A stretch of 49,756 nucleotides of DNA, from contig CANJPY010000029.1 of NCBI GenBank assembly GCA_947476255.1, forward strand, positions 1-49,756, written 5' to 3'. The stretch is from Chthoniobacteraceae bacterium. Lineage in GTDB: Bacteria; Verrucomicrobiota; Verrucomicrobiia; Chthoniobacterales; Chthoniobacteraceae. Numbering within the stretch: position 1 is the first letter of the stretch; every line of letters starts with the position of its first letter. The notes under the pieces are model-generated. The model searched no databases, was not told where the DNA came from, and saw nothing but the letters and a program-made list of their open reading frames with translations. The position numbers and the translations under genes were made by a program. This document shows positions 10,027 to 18,977 of this stretch, one piece after another.

Positions 10027-12279
10027 ATGGCCGGAAAAGATCAAGCGAATCGACGCAGAAGGTTTGTCTCTTTGTGGCCCGTATGGCTCGTTGCTGGCGG
10101 CATTGGGCTGCCTTTGCTGGTTCTCACTGCGATCAGTTATGTGATCCCTCTTCCTCCTGCGCTTCTGCAGCCGCCTCCAACCGCGCCCCAGATCCTTGAC
10201 CGGCATGGGATTCCTCTACGTGTTTTGGCACCGGTTCAGGGAGGCGTTGGCGCCTCCACGCAGCTTCCGTTGACGCTCAAGCAAGCGCTTCTCGCCGCTG
10301 AAGATCATCGTTTTCTCTCGCACAACGGAGTTGATTGGATGCGGCTTCTAAAAGCGGGTTGGGACAATGTTCGCTCGGGGAGAATCGTCTCTGGAGCTTC
10401 AACGATTACGCAGCAACTCGTGAAGATCTCCGGCCCGCACGAGCGGCGAAGCAAACGCCGCACATGGAAGGACAAGGTCTATGAAATCTGTGCCGCCAAG
10501 AGAGTGGAGAGAATGTGGCCCAAAGAGAAAATTCTCTTGGAATACGCTAACAGACTGGACCTTGGTTCTCTTACTATTGGAGTTGAACAAGCTAGCGAGT
10601 TTTATTTCGGTAAGAGCGCTGAGTTTCTGAGCGTAAGTGAGTGTGCTTTGTTGGCGGGCGTGGCACAGGCTCCGGGCAGACTGAATCCAGTGCGGCATCC
10701 GTTAGCGTCGAAAAAACGGCAGCAGTTGATATTGGAGCGGATGCGGCGCTTGGGCTGGCTCAGTGAGGAAGAATGCGCACGTTTGACTGCCGAAAAACAA
10801 GAACTCAAGACGGTGGGACGGCCGTTTCTTGCGCCTCACTTTGTGGACCTGTTGCTTCAATCAGACATGGAAGTCCACGGGGCAAAGATTGTGACCTCGT
10901 TGGATCTTGAAGTGCAAAGAGTGGCAGAATCTGCTGTGCGTACGCACCTGCGGCGTTTGGCTGATAAAAATGTGACACAGGCCGCTGTTGTGGTGATTGA
11001 GAATGCGACCGGCGAGGTCCTGGCGCTGGTTGGCTCTGGCGATTATCAAGGCAGGAGAGGAGGCCAGGTGAACGGAGCTTGGGCACCGCGGTCTCCGGGA
11101 TCGGCACTGAAGCCATTCACGTATTTACTGGCACTGGAGGCTGGAATCAGTGCGGACAGCATCCTCGCCGATGTGCCCACTGTTTTCGAGACCACCGCAG
11201 GCAGTTATGAGCCAGACAATTTTAACAAGCAGTGTGTTGGTCCTGTTCTGCCTCGGCAGGCTTTGGGGTGTTCACTCAACATTCCCGCCGTCTCGCTCCT
11301 GCATTCTTTGGGCGGTCCGTTTGTTTTACAGCAGAGGTTGGAGGAGTATGGGTTAAGAACGCTGCAAAGGAGTGCCGGTTACTACGGTCTTGGACTCACC
11401 ATCGGTAATGCGGAGGTGCGTCTTCTGGAGTTAACCAACGCGTATGCAGGGCTGGGACGACTCGGTGTTTCGGGCCCGTATTCGTTATTGTGCGGGGCCC
11501 CTCGATTGCCAATGGGAAGCTCTCCACACGCCTGGCTTATTGCTGACATGCTGGCGGACAATACCGCCCGTGCGCCCGCTTTTGGCCTGCGCTCTGCGTT
11601 GCGATTTGATTTTCCTGTCGCCTGCAAAACAGGCACGAGCACCAGTTTTAGAGACAATTGGGCGCTGGCTTATACCCCGGAATTGACCGTTGGTGTTTGG
11701 GCTGGAAACTTTGATGGTTCGCCGATGCGCAATGTTTCCGGGGTTACAGGTGCTGCGCCGATCATGCATGAGATCATGGAGTTTCTCCACGAAACACGGG
11801 GGACGACCTGGTTCGCGCCTCCTGAAGGTTGGCACAAAGTCGCGCTCCATCCCAGTCTTGGGAAACGCACCAATGATGTAGATTTTGTCGAAGAATGGTT
11901 TCCTCTCGGAGTTCCTCTGCCGTGGGTGTCTGCCGGCGACTTTGACGATCACGGAAAAGCGCGCCTCGATTCGCGGTTTTCGCAGTGGGTGGGTACGGAA
12001 GATTCCCCATTCTCTGTGATGCGTCCACAACGTCTCGTCATTTATCATCCCAGACCGAACACAAGATTCGTGCTGGACCCGGACGTTCCTGGTTCCCAAT
12101 GGATACCGCTGCGTTGCGAGGGGCCAAATCCTGTGGAGTGGGATGTGAAGGGGATGTCTGTGGTCAAGCGTGGGGGGACGACATTGGCCACGGGCACCGC
12201 GGGGGCGTATGAAATCGTCGCACGTGATTCGGTGACGGGCGAGACGCAAGCAGTGCGTGTCGAACTGCTGCAGAGGTAG
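10027..12279 (+). CDS. pbpC: Penicillin-binding protein 1C
   Basis: A 750-residue bifunctional peptidoglycan synthase from the ATG at 10027; an in-frame TTG at 10003 overlaps the previous gene. One N-terminal membrane anchor (WPVWLVAGGIGLPLLVLTAI) is followed by a GT51 glycosyltransferase domain (AAEDHRFLSHNGVDW with the catalytic Glu, SGASTITQQLVK), a transpeptidase domain with SALK (S-x-x-K), SLN (S-x-N) and KTGTS (K-T-G), and a C-terminal BiPBP_C-like domain of about 90 residues (from about 12020). The gene begins 13 bases after the stop of the alpha-2-macroglobulin gene, so the two are surely co-transcribed. In Proteobacteria this pair is thought to couple cell-wall repair with protease trapping when the envelope is breached. 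Confidence 0.93.
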   Translation: MAGKDQANRRRRFVSLWPVWLVAGGIGLPLLVLTAISYVIPLPPALLQPPPTAPQILDRHGIPLRVLAPVQGGVGASTQLPLTLKQALLAAEDHRFLSHNGVDWMRLLKAGWDNVRSGRIVSGASTITQQLVKISGPHERRSKRRTWKDKVYEICAAKRVERMWPKEKILLEYANRLDLGSLTIGVEQASEFYFGKSAEFLSVSECALLAGVAQAPGRLNPVRHPLASKKRQQLILERMRRLGWLSEEECARLTAEKQELKTVGRPFLAPHFVDLLLQSDMEVHGAKIVTSLDLEVQRVAESAVRTHLRRLADKNVTQAAVVVIENATGEVLALVGSGDYQGRRGGQVNGAWAPRSPGSALKPFTYLLALEAGISADSILADVPTVFETTAGSYEPDNFNKQCVGPVLPRQALGCSLNIPAVSLLHSLGGPFVLQQRLEEYGLRTLQRSAGYYGLGLTIGNAEVRLLELTNAYAGLGRLGVSGPYSLLCGAPRLPMGSSPHAWLIADMLADNTARAPAFGLRSALRFDFPVACKTGTSTSFRDNWALAYTPELTVGVWAGNFDGSPMRNVSGVTGAAPIMHEIMEFLHETRGTTWFAPPEGWHKVALHPSLGKRTNDVDFVEEWFPLGVPLPWVSAGDFDDHGKARLDSRFSQWVGTEDSPFSVMRPQRLVIYHPRPNTRFVLDPDVPGSQWIPLRCEGPNPVEWDVKGMSVVKRGGTTLATGTAGAYEIVARDSVTGETQAVRVELLQR

Positions 12280-12661
12280 GGGGCGCTTCCAGCGAAGAAG
12301 GCGGTCGGTCTAGCGTTGTTCTTGCGGTGTCCTTTGGGTAACCGGTCGAGGCCGCGTTGAATGCTTGGATCCGAGGTCTGTGTGCTCGGATGCAGCACCA
12401 AGACATCGGAATCCGACGACGATGGATTTCCTGCGAGGGAGGGTGAGATTTTTGCGTGTATTATTCTTGGCATGAACAATTAGAGGTTGTCCGGGCTCAT
12501 TCCTGTGAGTGGTCCCATTTAGCGTGGTTTATGAAAAAAAGAACGCCGAGGGCTTTTTTCCAAAAACGTTCCTAAAAATCAGTGCTAAGAAAAATAGGCT
12601 TCCTAGATTGGCTATCCGGCTGGGTTTTCGCATCTTTGCAGTTTCACCCCCCTTAGAGAAA
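12280..12661. other. Intergenic region upstream of the DUF1501 gene
   Basis: About 380 bases. An in-frame GTG at 12509 would extend the DUF1501 protein by 51 residues rich in Lys and Phe and push the Tat signal inside, so this part is taken as untranslated. No terminator hairpin with a T-run was seen after pbpC. Confidence 0.5.
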
Positions 12662-14065
12662 ATGCTTTCCTTCCAAAATTCCAAAGACGCGGCGGCGCGG
12701 ATGCAAAGGCGCGAATTTTTGCGCGTGGGTGGACTCGGGTTGGGAGGTTTGGGTTTGGGAGATTTGCTCACCGCTCGGGCCGCAGCGAAAGCGGCCAAAC
12801 TTCCGGTGACAGACAAGGCCGTGATCTTTTTGTTCATGCACGGCGGGCCTTCACAATATGAGACCTTTGACCCGAAAATGAACGCGCCTGACAGCATACG
12901 GAGTGTGACAGGCGAAATACCAACCTCCATTCCGGGCATTACCTTCGGGTCGACGTTTCCTAAACTTGCGCGATTGGCGCATAAGTTCAGCATTGTGCGT
13001 TCTTTTGTCACAGGAGATGCCAACCACGACATCAAACCGATTGTGGGCAAGGCGACGTTGCAGGCAAACATGGGAACCTTGTACTCGCGTGTCGCCGGCC
13101 CCATGCGCGAGGCAACCACGATGCCGAGCAATGTGGCCCTGTTTCCAAGAGCGGTGAGTCCGGAGGCGGGGCCTGAGATCAAGACATTTGGAAATTTGGT
13201 TTCACCCGGCGAAGTCGGTTCCATGTACGCGCCATTTGTGCCGGGCGCAGAGGGGGGCATTCAGGAAGACATGACTTTGCGCATGCCGCAGGAGCGGATC
13301 AACGATCGCCGCGGTCTTCTGGGAGCGCTGGACAACTGGCAGAGGAAAGTGGAGAGGGGCGCGAGTTTGGCGGGTTTTGATTCCATTCAGCAGCAGGCTT
13401 TTTCGACTCTTTTGAGTGGAGTGTCCGATGCTTTTGATCTTTCAAAAGAGGGAGACCGACTCATAGAGCGCTACGACACACAACCCATCGTGCCTGCACA
13501 CAAAATCAACAAGGCATGGAATAACCACCAGCACTACGCCGATCACGCGGCATCTCTTGGAAAGCTTTTGTTGATGGCACGACGCCTGTGCGAGCGCGGG
13601 TGTGGTTTTGTGACGGTCACCACGAGTTTTGTGTGGGACATGCATGCGGACAAAAACAACGCGCCGGTTGCTGAGGGAATGGGGTATGTCGGTACGCCTT
13701 TTGACCATGCTGTTTCGGCGTTTATCGAGGACGTTGAATCCCGCGGGTTGAGCGAAAAGATTCTACTGGTGTGCTGCGGTGAAATGGGGCGAACGCCTGC
13801 TATCAATCCACAGGGCGGCCGCAACCACTGGGGTAACCTTGCGCCGCTCTTGATTTACGGCGGCGGCCTAAAGATGGGGCGCGTGGTAGGGCACTCGTCT
13901 CGAGACGGCGGCGAACCCGCATCCGATCCGGTTACCATTGAAGACCTGATGGCCACCATCATGCATACGCTCTTGGATATCGGTGAGGTTCGCCTGATGG
14001 AGGGACTTCCGCCCAGGGTGATGGAGGCGCTCACCCGCGGGCAGCCGATTCGGGAACTGGTCTGA
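12662..14065 (+). CDS. DUF1501 family Tat-exported protein
   Basis: A 467-residue protein starting at ATG 12662. The N-terminus has a twin-arginine signal (MQRREFLRVGGLGLGGLGL), so it should be exported folded. The body matches the DUF1501 family, which has an alkaline-phosphatase/sulfatase-like fold: FLFMHGGPSQYETFDPK near the start, then GEIPTSIPGITFGSTFPKLA, HADKNN, CCGEMGRTPAIN and GRNHWGNLAPLLIYGGGL. The biochemical role is unknown. In most Planctomycetota and Verrucomicrobiota the gene follows one for a DUF1549/DUF1553 cytochrome-domain protein; here it stands alone between pbpC and a convergent operon. Family assignment is firm, function is open. Confidence 0.88.
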   Translation: MLSFQNSKDAAARMQRREFLRVGGLGLGGLGLGDLLTARAAAKAAKLPVTDKAVIFLFMHGGPSQYETFDPKMNAPDSIRSVTGEIPTSIPGITFGSTFPKLARLAHKFSIVRSFVTGDANHDIKPIVGKATLQANMGTLYSRVAGPMREATTMPSNVALFPRAVSPEAGPEIKTFGNLVSPGEVGSMYAPFVPGAEGGIQEDMTLRMPQERINDRRGLLGALDNWQRKVERGASLAGFDSIQQQAFSTLLSGVSDAFDLSKEGDRLIERYDTQPIVPAHKINKAWNNHQHYADHAASLGKLLLMARRLCERGCGFVTVTTSFVWDMHADKNNAPVAEGMGYVGTPFDHAVSAFIEDVESRGLSEKILLVCCGEMGRTPAINPQGGRNHWGNLAPLLIYGGGLKMGRVVGHSSRDGGEPASDPVTIEDLMATIMHTLLDIGEVRLMEGLPPRVMEALTRGQPIRELV

Positions 14066-14124
14066 GGCGGTCGTCATATTTCGCGAACCTCAGGTTCGTC
14101 TGGCAGATGTGCAACACCGTATCG

Positions 14125-14138
14125 ACCTCCATGGAGGT
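14125..14138. promoter_or_regulatory. Perfect 14-bp palindrome between convergent genes
   Basis: ACCTCCATGGAGGT is a perfect palindrome. A second inverted repeat (CGAACCT, C, AGGTTCG at 14084–14098) lies 27 bases before it. Both sit between the DUF1501 gene and the convergent operon, where a terminator or transcript-end structure would be expected, but neither has a T-run. The role is unknown and chance is possible. Confidence 0.25.
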
Positions 14139-14187
14139 GATAGCGCGGGCTCTTTGTACCTCCAAGCCGAATGTGGTGTCTGCGCCC

Positions 14188-16623
14188 TTACTTGGTAGAC
14201 GGTTTCGTTGCTTTTTCTCCGAGAACGAGGACGCCATTACTGGAGCGAACCAGCGTCCAGAGCGGCCCGAGAGTTGGAGGGATTTCTTCACTCTCCAACG
14301 CTCCATTTGGAGTGAGTCTTGTGAGCGTCCGGCGCAGCGTTGAGAGGGCTAGAACGGTGCTGGCGTCAGACCGTAGGAGCGCGGGCAGGGGAGTGCCGTT
14401 TGGGAGCCTGGCGTCGAGAACGGCTGGTGGAGGAGAAGAGGCGACGTCGAATTGCTTTCGGCCCTTCACATCAAAGCAGGCGATGTGGCCGGCGATATCG
14501 GCGGTCCAGATATTTCCTGTGAGGTCAACGCAGAGCGAGCCAGCTGGGATTTTGAGTTCGGCGATGCGCTGTATGTCGCGTGCATGGATGACCATCACTG
14601 CCTCGCGCACTTGGGCGGTGTGGTAAAATGAAACCTGGCGATAGGAAGCGAGCACGACTGGGGTGCCGTCGGCATCTGCGAGAGCAAGATCCATCGGAGC
14701 CTCAAGGAGACTAGCGGTACCAAGAAGGCGTCCGTCGGGCGTGAACTTTTTTAACGCGCCCTTGTCGCCGATGACGCTTTCCTCGAATGGCGCCCCATCT
14801 TGGTTGATGCGGTAGGCACTCGTGAGACCGCGGGCATTTGTCGCCACCCAGATGTTACCGTCACGATCGACTGCGAGCGCACGGGCAACAGCACCAAGAG
14901 TGTCGTCGGTTTCACCGGGGGTTTCGGAAAAACGTCCAAAGCGTTTGAGGACGCCCGTCTCATTCAAACGGACGATTTCGGTGCGCCGGCGTGGACCATC
15001 TACGATCAATGCTACGAGCTCTTTTCCAGAAGAGGTCACAGCAAGATCGCGGAGGTATTCGCGGTCTTTGCCGAGTGCTGCAAGGATCTTTTCGGAGTCG
15101 AGCGGCACTGCAGGCGCAAGTACGGATGTGAGCTTCTGAATACGCATGGCCTCCGTGGTTTTCCACAGTCCTTGAACGGGTACAGCGCCGCGTGCGACGC
15201 GGATGGAAACCTCCTGGCCTGCCACAGGCGTCTGGGGCCACAGTGTAGAATCTCGGAGACTCAGTGCAAAGTTGACTCCATCGTTCCAGCGGATGGCCAC
15301 TTTGCGTGCATCGGCCAGATCAGTGTCTAGCTTGCGGATTCTGGTTTCGTATTTTTCGCGAACTTCTGCAGTCGCCTTATCCATCTTGCGTTTTTCGAGT
15401 TCGGTTGCGGGAAGTACTTGGATCTTTCCGGAGCCAAGTGGTTTGCCGTTTTCGAGTTTTGCAGACCATGTGTAGGCACCGAGGGCGGCCTCGCTCGACA
15501 AATTGACCTCGGCTTTGAGGTCGGTGAACTCGAACGGTTTTAAAACAGCCTCGATTTTTTGCGATAAAAGGATCTGCCCCGCGGGATCCTTGATTTCGAA
15601 ACTGACCTGCGCTGCCTCGGGATGATCGAGTAGCACGGTGGCAGCGCGTGCGCCGATGATGAGAGGGGTACCCGGGGTGGTGAACTCGGGTACTACGGGC
15701 TGCTCGTAAGCCACAGTCGGGCCGTTGAAGGGAACGTCCTTGCTGTCAAAGGCGAGCGTGAAGGTGGCTTGCACCGAATCGCCGGGTTTCAAATCGACGG
15801 GTTTTGTGTGTGGTTCAAAGGTAAAGTGCCAGCTGGCATCACCGCCGAACCAGAATTGCATGAAATCGTATTTTGCCTGATCGTAGAAGATGTAAGCGGG
15901 ACCTGCGGAGGTGAGGACGGCGCCCCAACCGCCGGCTTCGTAGCGCGGTTTGTCCGCCTGAGCATTGGGAGTAAAGCGGCTGAAGGATTTGGCCAGCGGG
16001 GTGGTGCCGTTGGCGGCACTCATCTCGCGGCGCCCGCGCGCTGGATCAAAAAACTCGACGCCGTTGGTGGTGGGTAAAAACCAGAAGGCACGATCTGCGC
16101 CCATGGGAGGCAGGTTGCCATAGACAGAATGCACCATGTAGCGGAGGGCCGGGGCAACACCTTCACCGGTGTTTGTAATTTTGACGTCGACGCGCAAGCG
16201 GGTGCTGTTGGATTCCAGAGTCATCGTGCGTTCGACGGTTAGATCGAGCGGGTTGGACACCGCAATGCCCAGCTTCCGGAGCAGTGCCACGGCAATCTTG
16301 CCGCCGCCCTTCACCGTCACCGCTGTGCGCTCCGGACCGGTCTGGTCAATTTGGTGAGTGAAGGGTTTACCCTCCCAGCGTCCGTTGTAGTGGTAGGGGC
16401 AGTCATCGAGCCACTCGAGTGGCGTTGCGGGCTTGGATTTTTCGGCGTAACGGATCAGGCGACCTTCGAGAGATGGAGCGATTTCGACGACCACCCGTTC
16501 GTTTTCCATCGTGACGATCGTGCGCTCGGCGCCTTCAAATTTACGGACACTCTCTGTCACCTTGCATTCGGCGAATGCAGAGGAAAAACAAGCGAGCGAG
16601 ACAATAGCGATTGTAAACTTCAT
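14188..16623 (-). CDS. Secreted mutarotase-like / beta-propeller fusion protein
   Basis: An 811-residue protein with a Sec signal (MKFTIAIVSLACFSSAFAE). Residues about 20–300 resemble a galactose-mutarotase-like beta-sandwich (VVVEIAPSLEGRLIRY, GNLPPMGADRAFWFLPTTNGVEFFDP, GGWGAVLTS, FTFEPHTKPVDLKPGDS). A middle beta-rich part and a short helical stretch (ELEKRKMDKATAEVREKYE) follow. The C-terminal 300 residues look like an NHL-type six-bladed propeller (ALAVDRDGNIWVAT, LCVDLTGNIWTADIAGHI). Its start overlaps the stop of the upstream GH2-like gene in ATGA, so the two are translationally coupled. This suggests a role in binding or processing a sugar polymer. No catalytic residues could be assigned and the domain calls are by pattern only. 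Confidence 0.65.
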   Translation of the reverse strand: MKFTIAIVSLACFSSAFAECKVTESVRKFEGAERTIVTMENERVVVEIAPSLEGRLIRYAEKSKPATPLEWLDDCPYHYNGRWEGKPFTHQIDQTGPERTAVTVKGGGKIAVALLRKLGIAVSNPLDLTVERTMTLESNSTRLRVDVKITNTGEGVAPALRYMVHSVYGNLPPMGADRAFWFLPTTNGVEFFDPARGRREMSAANGTTPLAKSFSRFTPNAQADKPRYEAGGWGAVLTSAGPAYIFYDQAKYDFMQFWFGGDASWHFTFEPHTKPVDLKPGDSVQATFTLAFDSKDVPFNGPTVAYEQPVVPEFTTPGTPLIIGARAATVLLDHPEAAQVSFEIKDPAGQILLSQKIEAVLKPFEFTDLKAEVNLSSEAALGAYTWSAKLENGKPLGSGKIQVLPATELEKRKMDKATAEVREKYETRIRKLDTDLADARKVAIRWNDGVNFALSLRDSTLWPQTPVAGQEVSIRVARGAVPVQGLWKTTEAMRIQKLTSVLAPAVPLDSEKILAALGKDREYLRDLAVTSSGKELVALIVDGPRRRTEIVRLNETGVLKRFGRFSETPGETDDTLGAVARALAVDRDGNIWVATNARGLTSAYRINQDGAPFEESVIGDKGALKKFTPDGRLLGTASLLEAPMDLALADADGTPVVLASYRQVSFYHTAQVREAVMVIHARDIQRIAELKIPAGSLCVDLTGNIWTADIAGHIACFDVKGRKQFDVASSPPPAVLDARLPNGTPLPALLRSDASTVLALSTLRRTLTRLTPNGALESEEIPPTLGPLWTLVRSSNGVLVLGEKATKPSTK

Positions 16624-18977
16624 TTTGCTTTACCTTTTTCGGTTGCCGGAGTCGTGGCGATAACAGGCGTCAGGAGCACAAAATGTTTCAGGCCTGAGTG
16701 GGTGGTGTATTCAGCGCGTGCCATGACGCGTTCTTGATCATCCGTTGAAAGAGGAGGGGGGAGGGTCAACACCACGGCATCTCCTGGAACGAGCGTTGGC
16801 AGCTGGAAACGGCCCAGTTTCTGAATGTCGAGTACGATGTCATTGAGTGTGTACGGCATTTGGTTCCCGCATTCGAGTTGCACCCGACCATCAGACTGTT
16901 TGCGCGCTTTCACTCGGAGGTCCTGGTAGAGTTCGCGATGAAAATCAAGAATGGCGCCTTTTGTCTGGTTCTTCTCGTTGGGAGCAATGAGAGGCACTGG
17001 CTGTTGCAGCGAGTTGCCGCTGTAGTCGAAGAGAAGAGAGCCGGTGAGTCCTTTCTGCAGCCATATTTGCCAGAGGTTTTGAGTGTGCAATGCAAGGTCG
17101 TTCCAGTTTACCTCGGTGCTCATAATTGGCTGCTCGGTGATGGCGGCAGTGATGGAATCTACAGCCTCACGGCTCAGCAAATATTGGACGCCCACAATGT
17201 CCACACCTGCGACGCGTCCCTCGTGCGCCTCTGCTTCCCATTCGCCGCTGCCTTTGGTTGCCAGTACGGGGCGGTGATACGGATCAAATTTGTGAAATGC
17301 CTCCAGCATGGCGACGCGCGCTGCCTCGGGCTCGCCGTGTAATTCGTTGGTGGCCTCCCATTCAATGATTCCCGGGCACTGTGCGAGATCGCGGATGACC
17401 TTCTTCACGGCACGCGTGATATTGGAGGTGTCTGTGGGGTCAAAAAAGGTGCACTTTTCAACCGAGGCCAGCAGCGGTCCTGCGCTTGTCAGCAATCCGT
17501 CCTTGTAACGGTCGTTGATGGAGTCTGCGCCGCTCCACAGTCCGGGGTACAACCGGGAGCGCACGGGACGGTGGGCACGAAAACCGTTCGCACCCATCGC
17601 GCGCAGTTGCAGACGACTGTTCGCATCTTCGCCCCAACTTCCCTGTGCCTTGATAAAAAAACGTTCGTTGTTTAGGTAAAGGTCGCGGCGGTCGCGGATC
17701 TCAACTGCAACGGTATGAAAGTCCTGCACTTCAGCGTCCAGCACCCTGTCTTTTTCTCCAAGCAAAAGAAATGTCGCACGGCAGGTGTCGAAACGTGGAG
17801 ATTCGTCGCGGATGACATTCACATGACTTTCGCCAACGGGGAGGGTGATTTGTTGTGCCTCCTCGGCGTATGCAGGGCATGCGCCAGTGTATGGATGTGC
17901 CCCTGCGTACCGACCAACAATCGTACGAATGTGTCCGTGAAAAGGAGCCCCAGTGTCGTTGACGACGGTGAGCTGGAATTTAAAACGTCGCTTCTCGCCC
18001 GGTTTCTCCGTGTCGAATGTGACGGCCTTGATGAATACGTCTGGCGTCATCTCCAGAAAAAGATCCCCGAAAATTCCGTACGCGGGTTTTTTCTGAAATG
18101 CGCCGCTTGTGCCTCGGAGCTTCATTTCGATCGTCGCATAACCCTCTGAAGGAAGCGTTTTTGGCAAGGGGATGGTCATGGGTGGAAGAACGTCTGCGTC
18201 GTACGTCATCTGGCGTGCGGCTTTGTTCTCCGGCCCCTTCAAGGTGCTGTGATACTCACCCCAATGCGATAACTCGCAATCGAGTTCTTCGAGGGGTTGC
18301 ACTTCGCCTGCGTCGTCACCGTTGACGCGCACAAGAGCGCTGTTTGAGACGCCTGCGAGGCGTAAAAAGCGCGGACGTGCGGTGCCGACGGGCTGCCAGT
18401 CGATTCTGCGCTTGAGCGTCACCCATCCGCGGAACCACTCATCCTGAGTCACTGCCCCGGGGAGTGCGATCGGTTGGTCAAATGACGGAACTGTCCACGT
18501 TTTAGGACGCCGTTTTTCTTCGAATTTGAGCACTTCAGTTTCCGTCACATTCCAGCTTCCGGCCAGGTTCACACGAGGGCGGACGCCGACCTGTACCGGT
18601 GCACTCCACGCCACGGAAGAGGCTTTTGATTGACCGGGAGCAAGCACCTCCGCTTTTACTTGCAGCGAACCGGAGATCATCCCACCTGTATTGATTTCGA
18701 AGGGTATTTCCGCTGCTGTAGAAAGTGATACGCTGGGTAGTTCCTGCGTCTGGCGGCCTGCAGGACCGCCAGGGGCCTCGGGTACATCAATGTCCCGGAC
18801 AATGGAAACCTTCAGGCGTGAGTCTGCAACCGAATCACGATCGAGGATGACTGTGGCGACTGTCTTTGCTCCAGCGACCAGATAGGGTGTTTCGATGTGC
18901 ACCGACTGGACCTCGGCAAAAAGTGAGGCCGTCAGAAACAGAAAAGCGCTGAGAACAACTGTGGATTTATTTCCCAT
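16620..18977 (-). CDS. GH2-like secreted glycoside hydrolase
   Basis: About 785 residues from ATG 18977; a GTG at 18992 is an alternative. A Sec signal is present (MGNKSTVVLSAFLFLTASLFAEV). The order of parts fits glycoside hydrolase family 2: an N-terminal beta domain, a jelly-roll sugar-binding domain (about 135–310; LAGSWNVTETE, IALPGAVTQDEWFRGW, RFLRLAGVSNSALVRVNG), an immunoglobulin-like domain, then a TIM barrel. The acid/base Glu lies in IIEWEATNELHGE (Glu about 545) and a candidate nucleophile Glu in PIMSTEVNWNDL (about 622). The substrate is unknown; beta-galactosides, beta-glucuronides and beta-mannosides are all possible. The gene overlaps both neighbours, upstream by 11 bp and downstream by 4 bp. 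Confidence 0.8.
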   Translation of the reverse strand: MGNKSTVVLSAFLFLTASLFAEVQSVHIETPYLVAGAKTVATVILDRDSVADSRLKVSIVRDIDVPEAPGGPAGRQTQELPSVSLSTAAEIPFEINTGGMISGSLQVKAEVLAPGQSKASSVAWSAPVQVGVRPRVNLAGSWNVTETEVLKFEEKRRPKTWTVPSFDQPIALPGAVTQDEWFRGWVTLKRRIDWQPVGTARPRFLRLAGVSNSALVRVNGDDAGEVQPLEELDCELSHWGEYHSTLKGPENKAARQMTYDADVLPPMTIPLPKTLPSEGYATIEMKLRGTSGAFQKKPAYGIFGDLFLEMTPDVFIKAVTFDTEKPGEKRRFKFQLTVVNDTGAPFHGHIRTIVGRYAGAHPYTGACPAYAEEAQQITLPVGESHVNVIRDESPRFDTCRATFLLLGEKDRVLDAEVQDFHTVAVEIRDRRDLYLNNERFFIKAQGSWGEDANSRLQLRAMGANGFRAHRPVRSRLYPGLWSGADSINDRYKDGLLTSAGPLLASVEKCTFFDPTDTSNITRAVKKVIRDLAQCPGIIEWEATNELHGEPEAARVAMLEAFHKFDPYHRPVLATKGSGEWEAEAHEGRVAGVDIVGVQYLLSREAVDSITAAITEQPIMSTEVNWNDLALHTQNLWQIWLQKGLTGSLLFDYSGNSLQQPVPLIAPNEKNQTKGAILDFHRELYQDLRVKARKQSDGRVQLECGNQMPYTLNDIVLDIQKLGRFQLPTLVPGDAVVLTLPPPLSTDDQERVMARAEYTTHSGLKHFVLLTPVIATTPATEKGKAK

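Noticed and set aside
14031..14306. Minus-strand frame of 91 codons overlapping the ends of two convergent genes
   Set aside because: It overlaps the DUF1501 end and the 811-residue gene and has no recognised motif.
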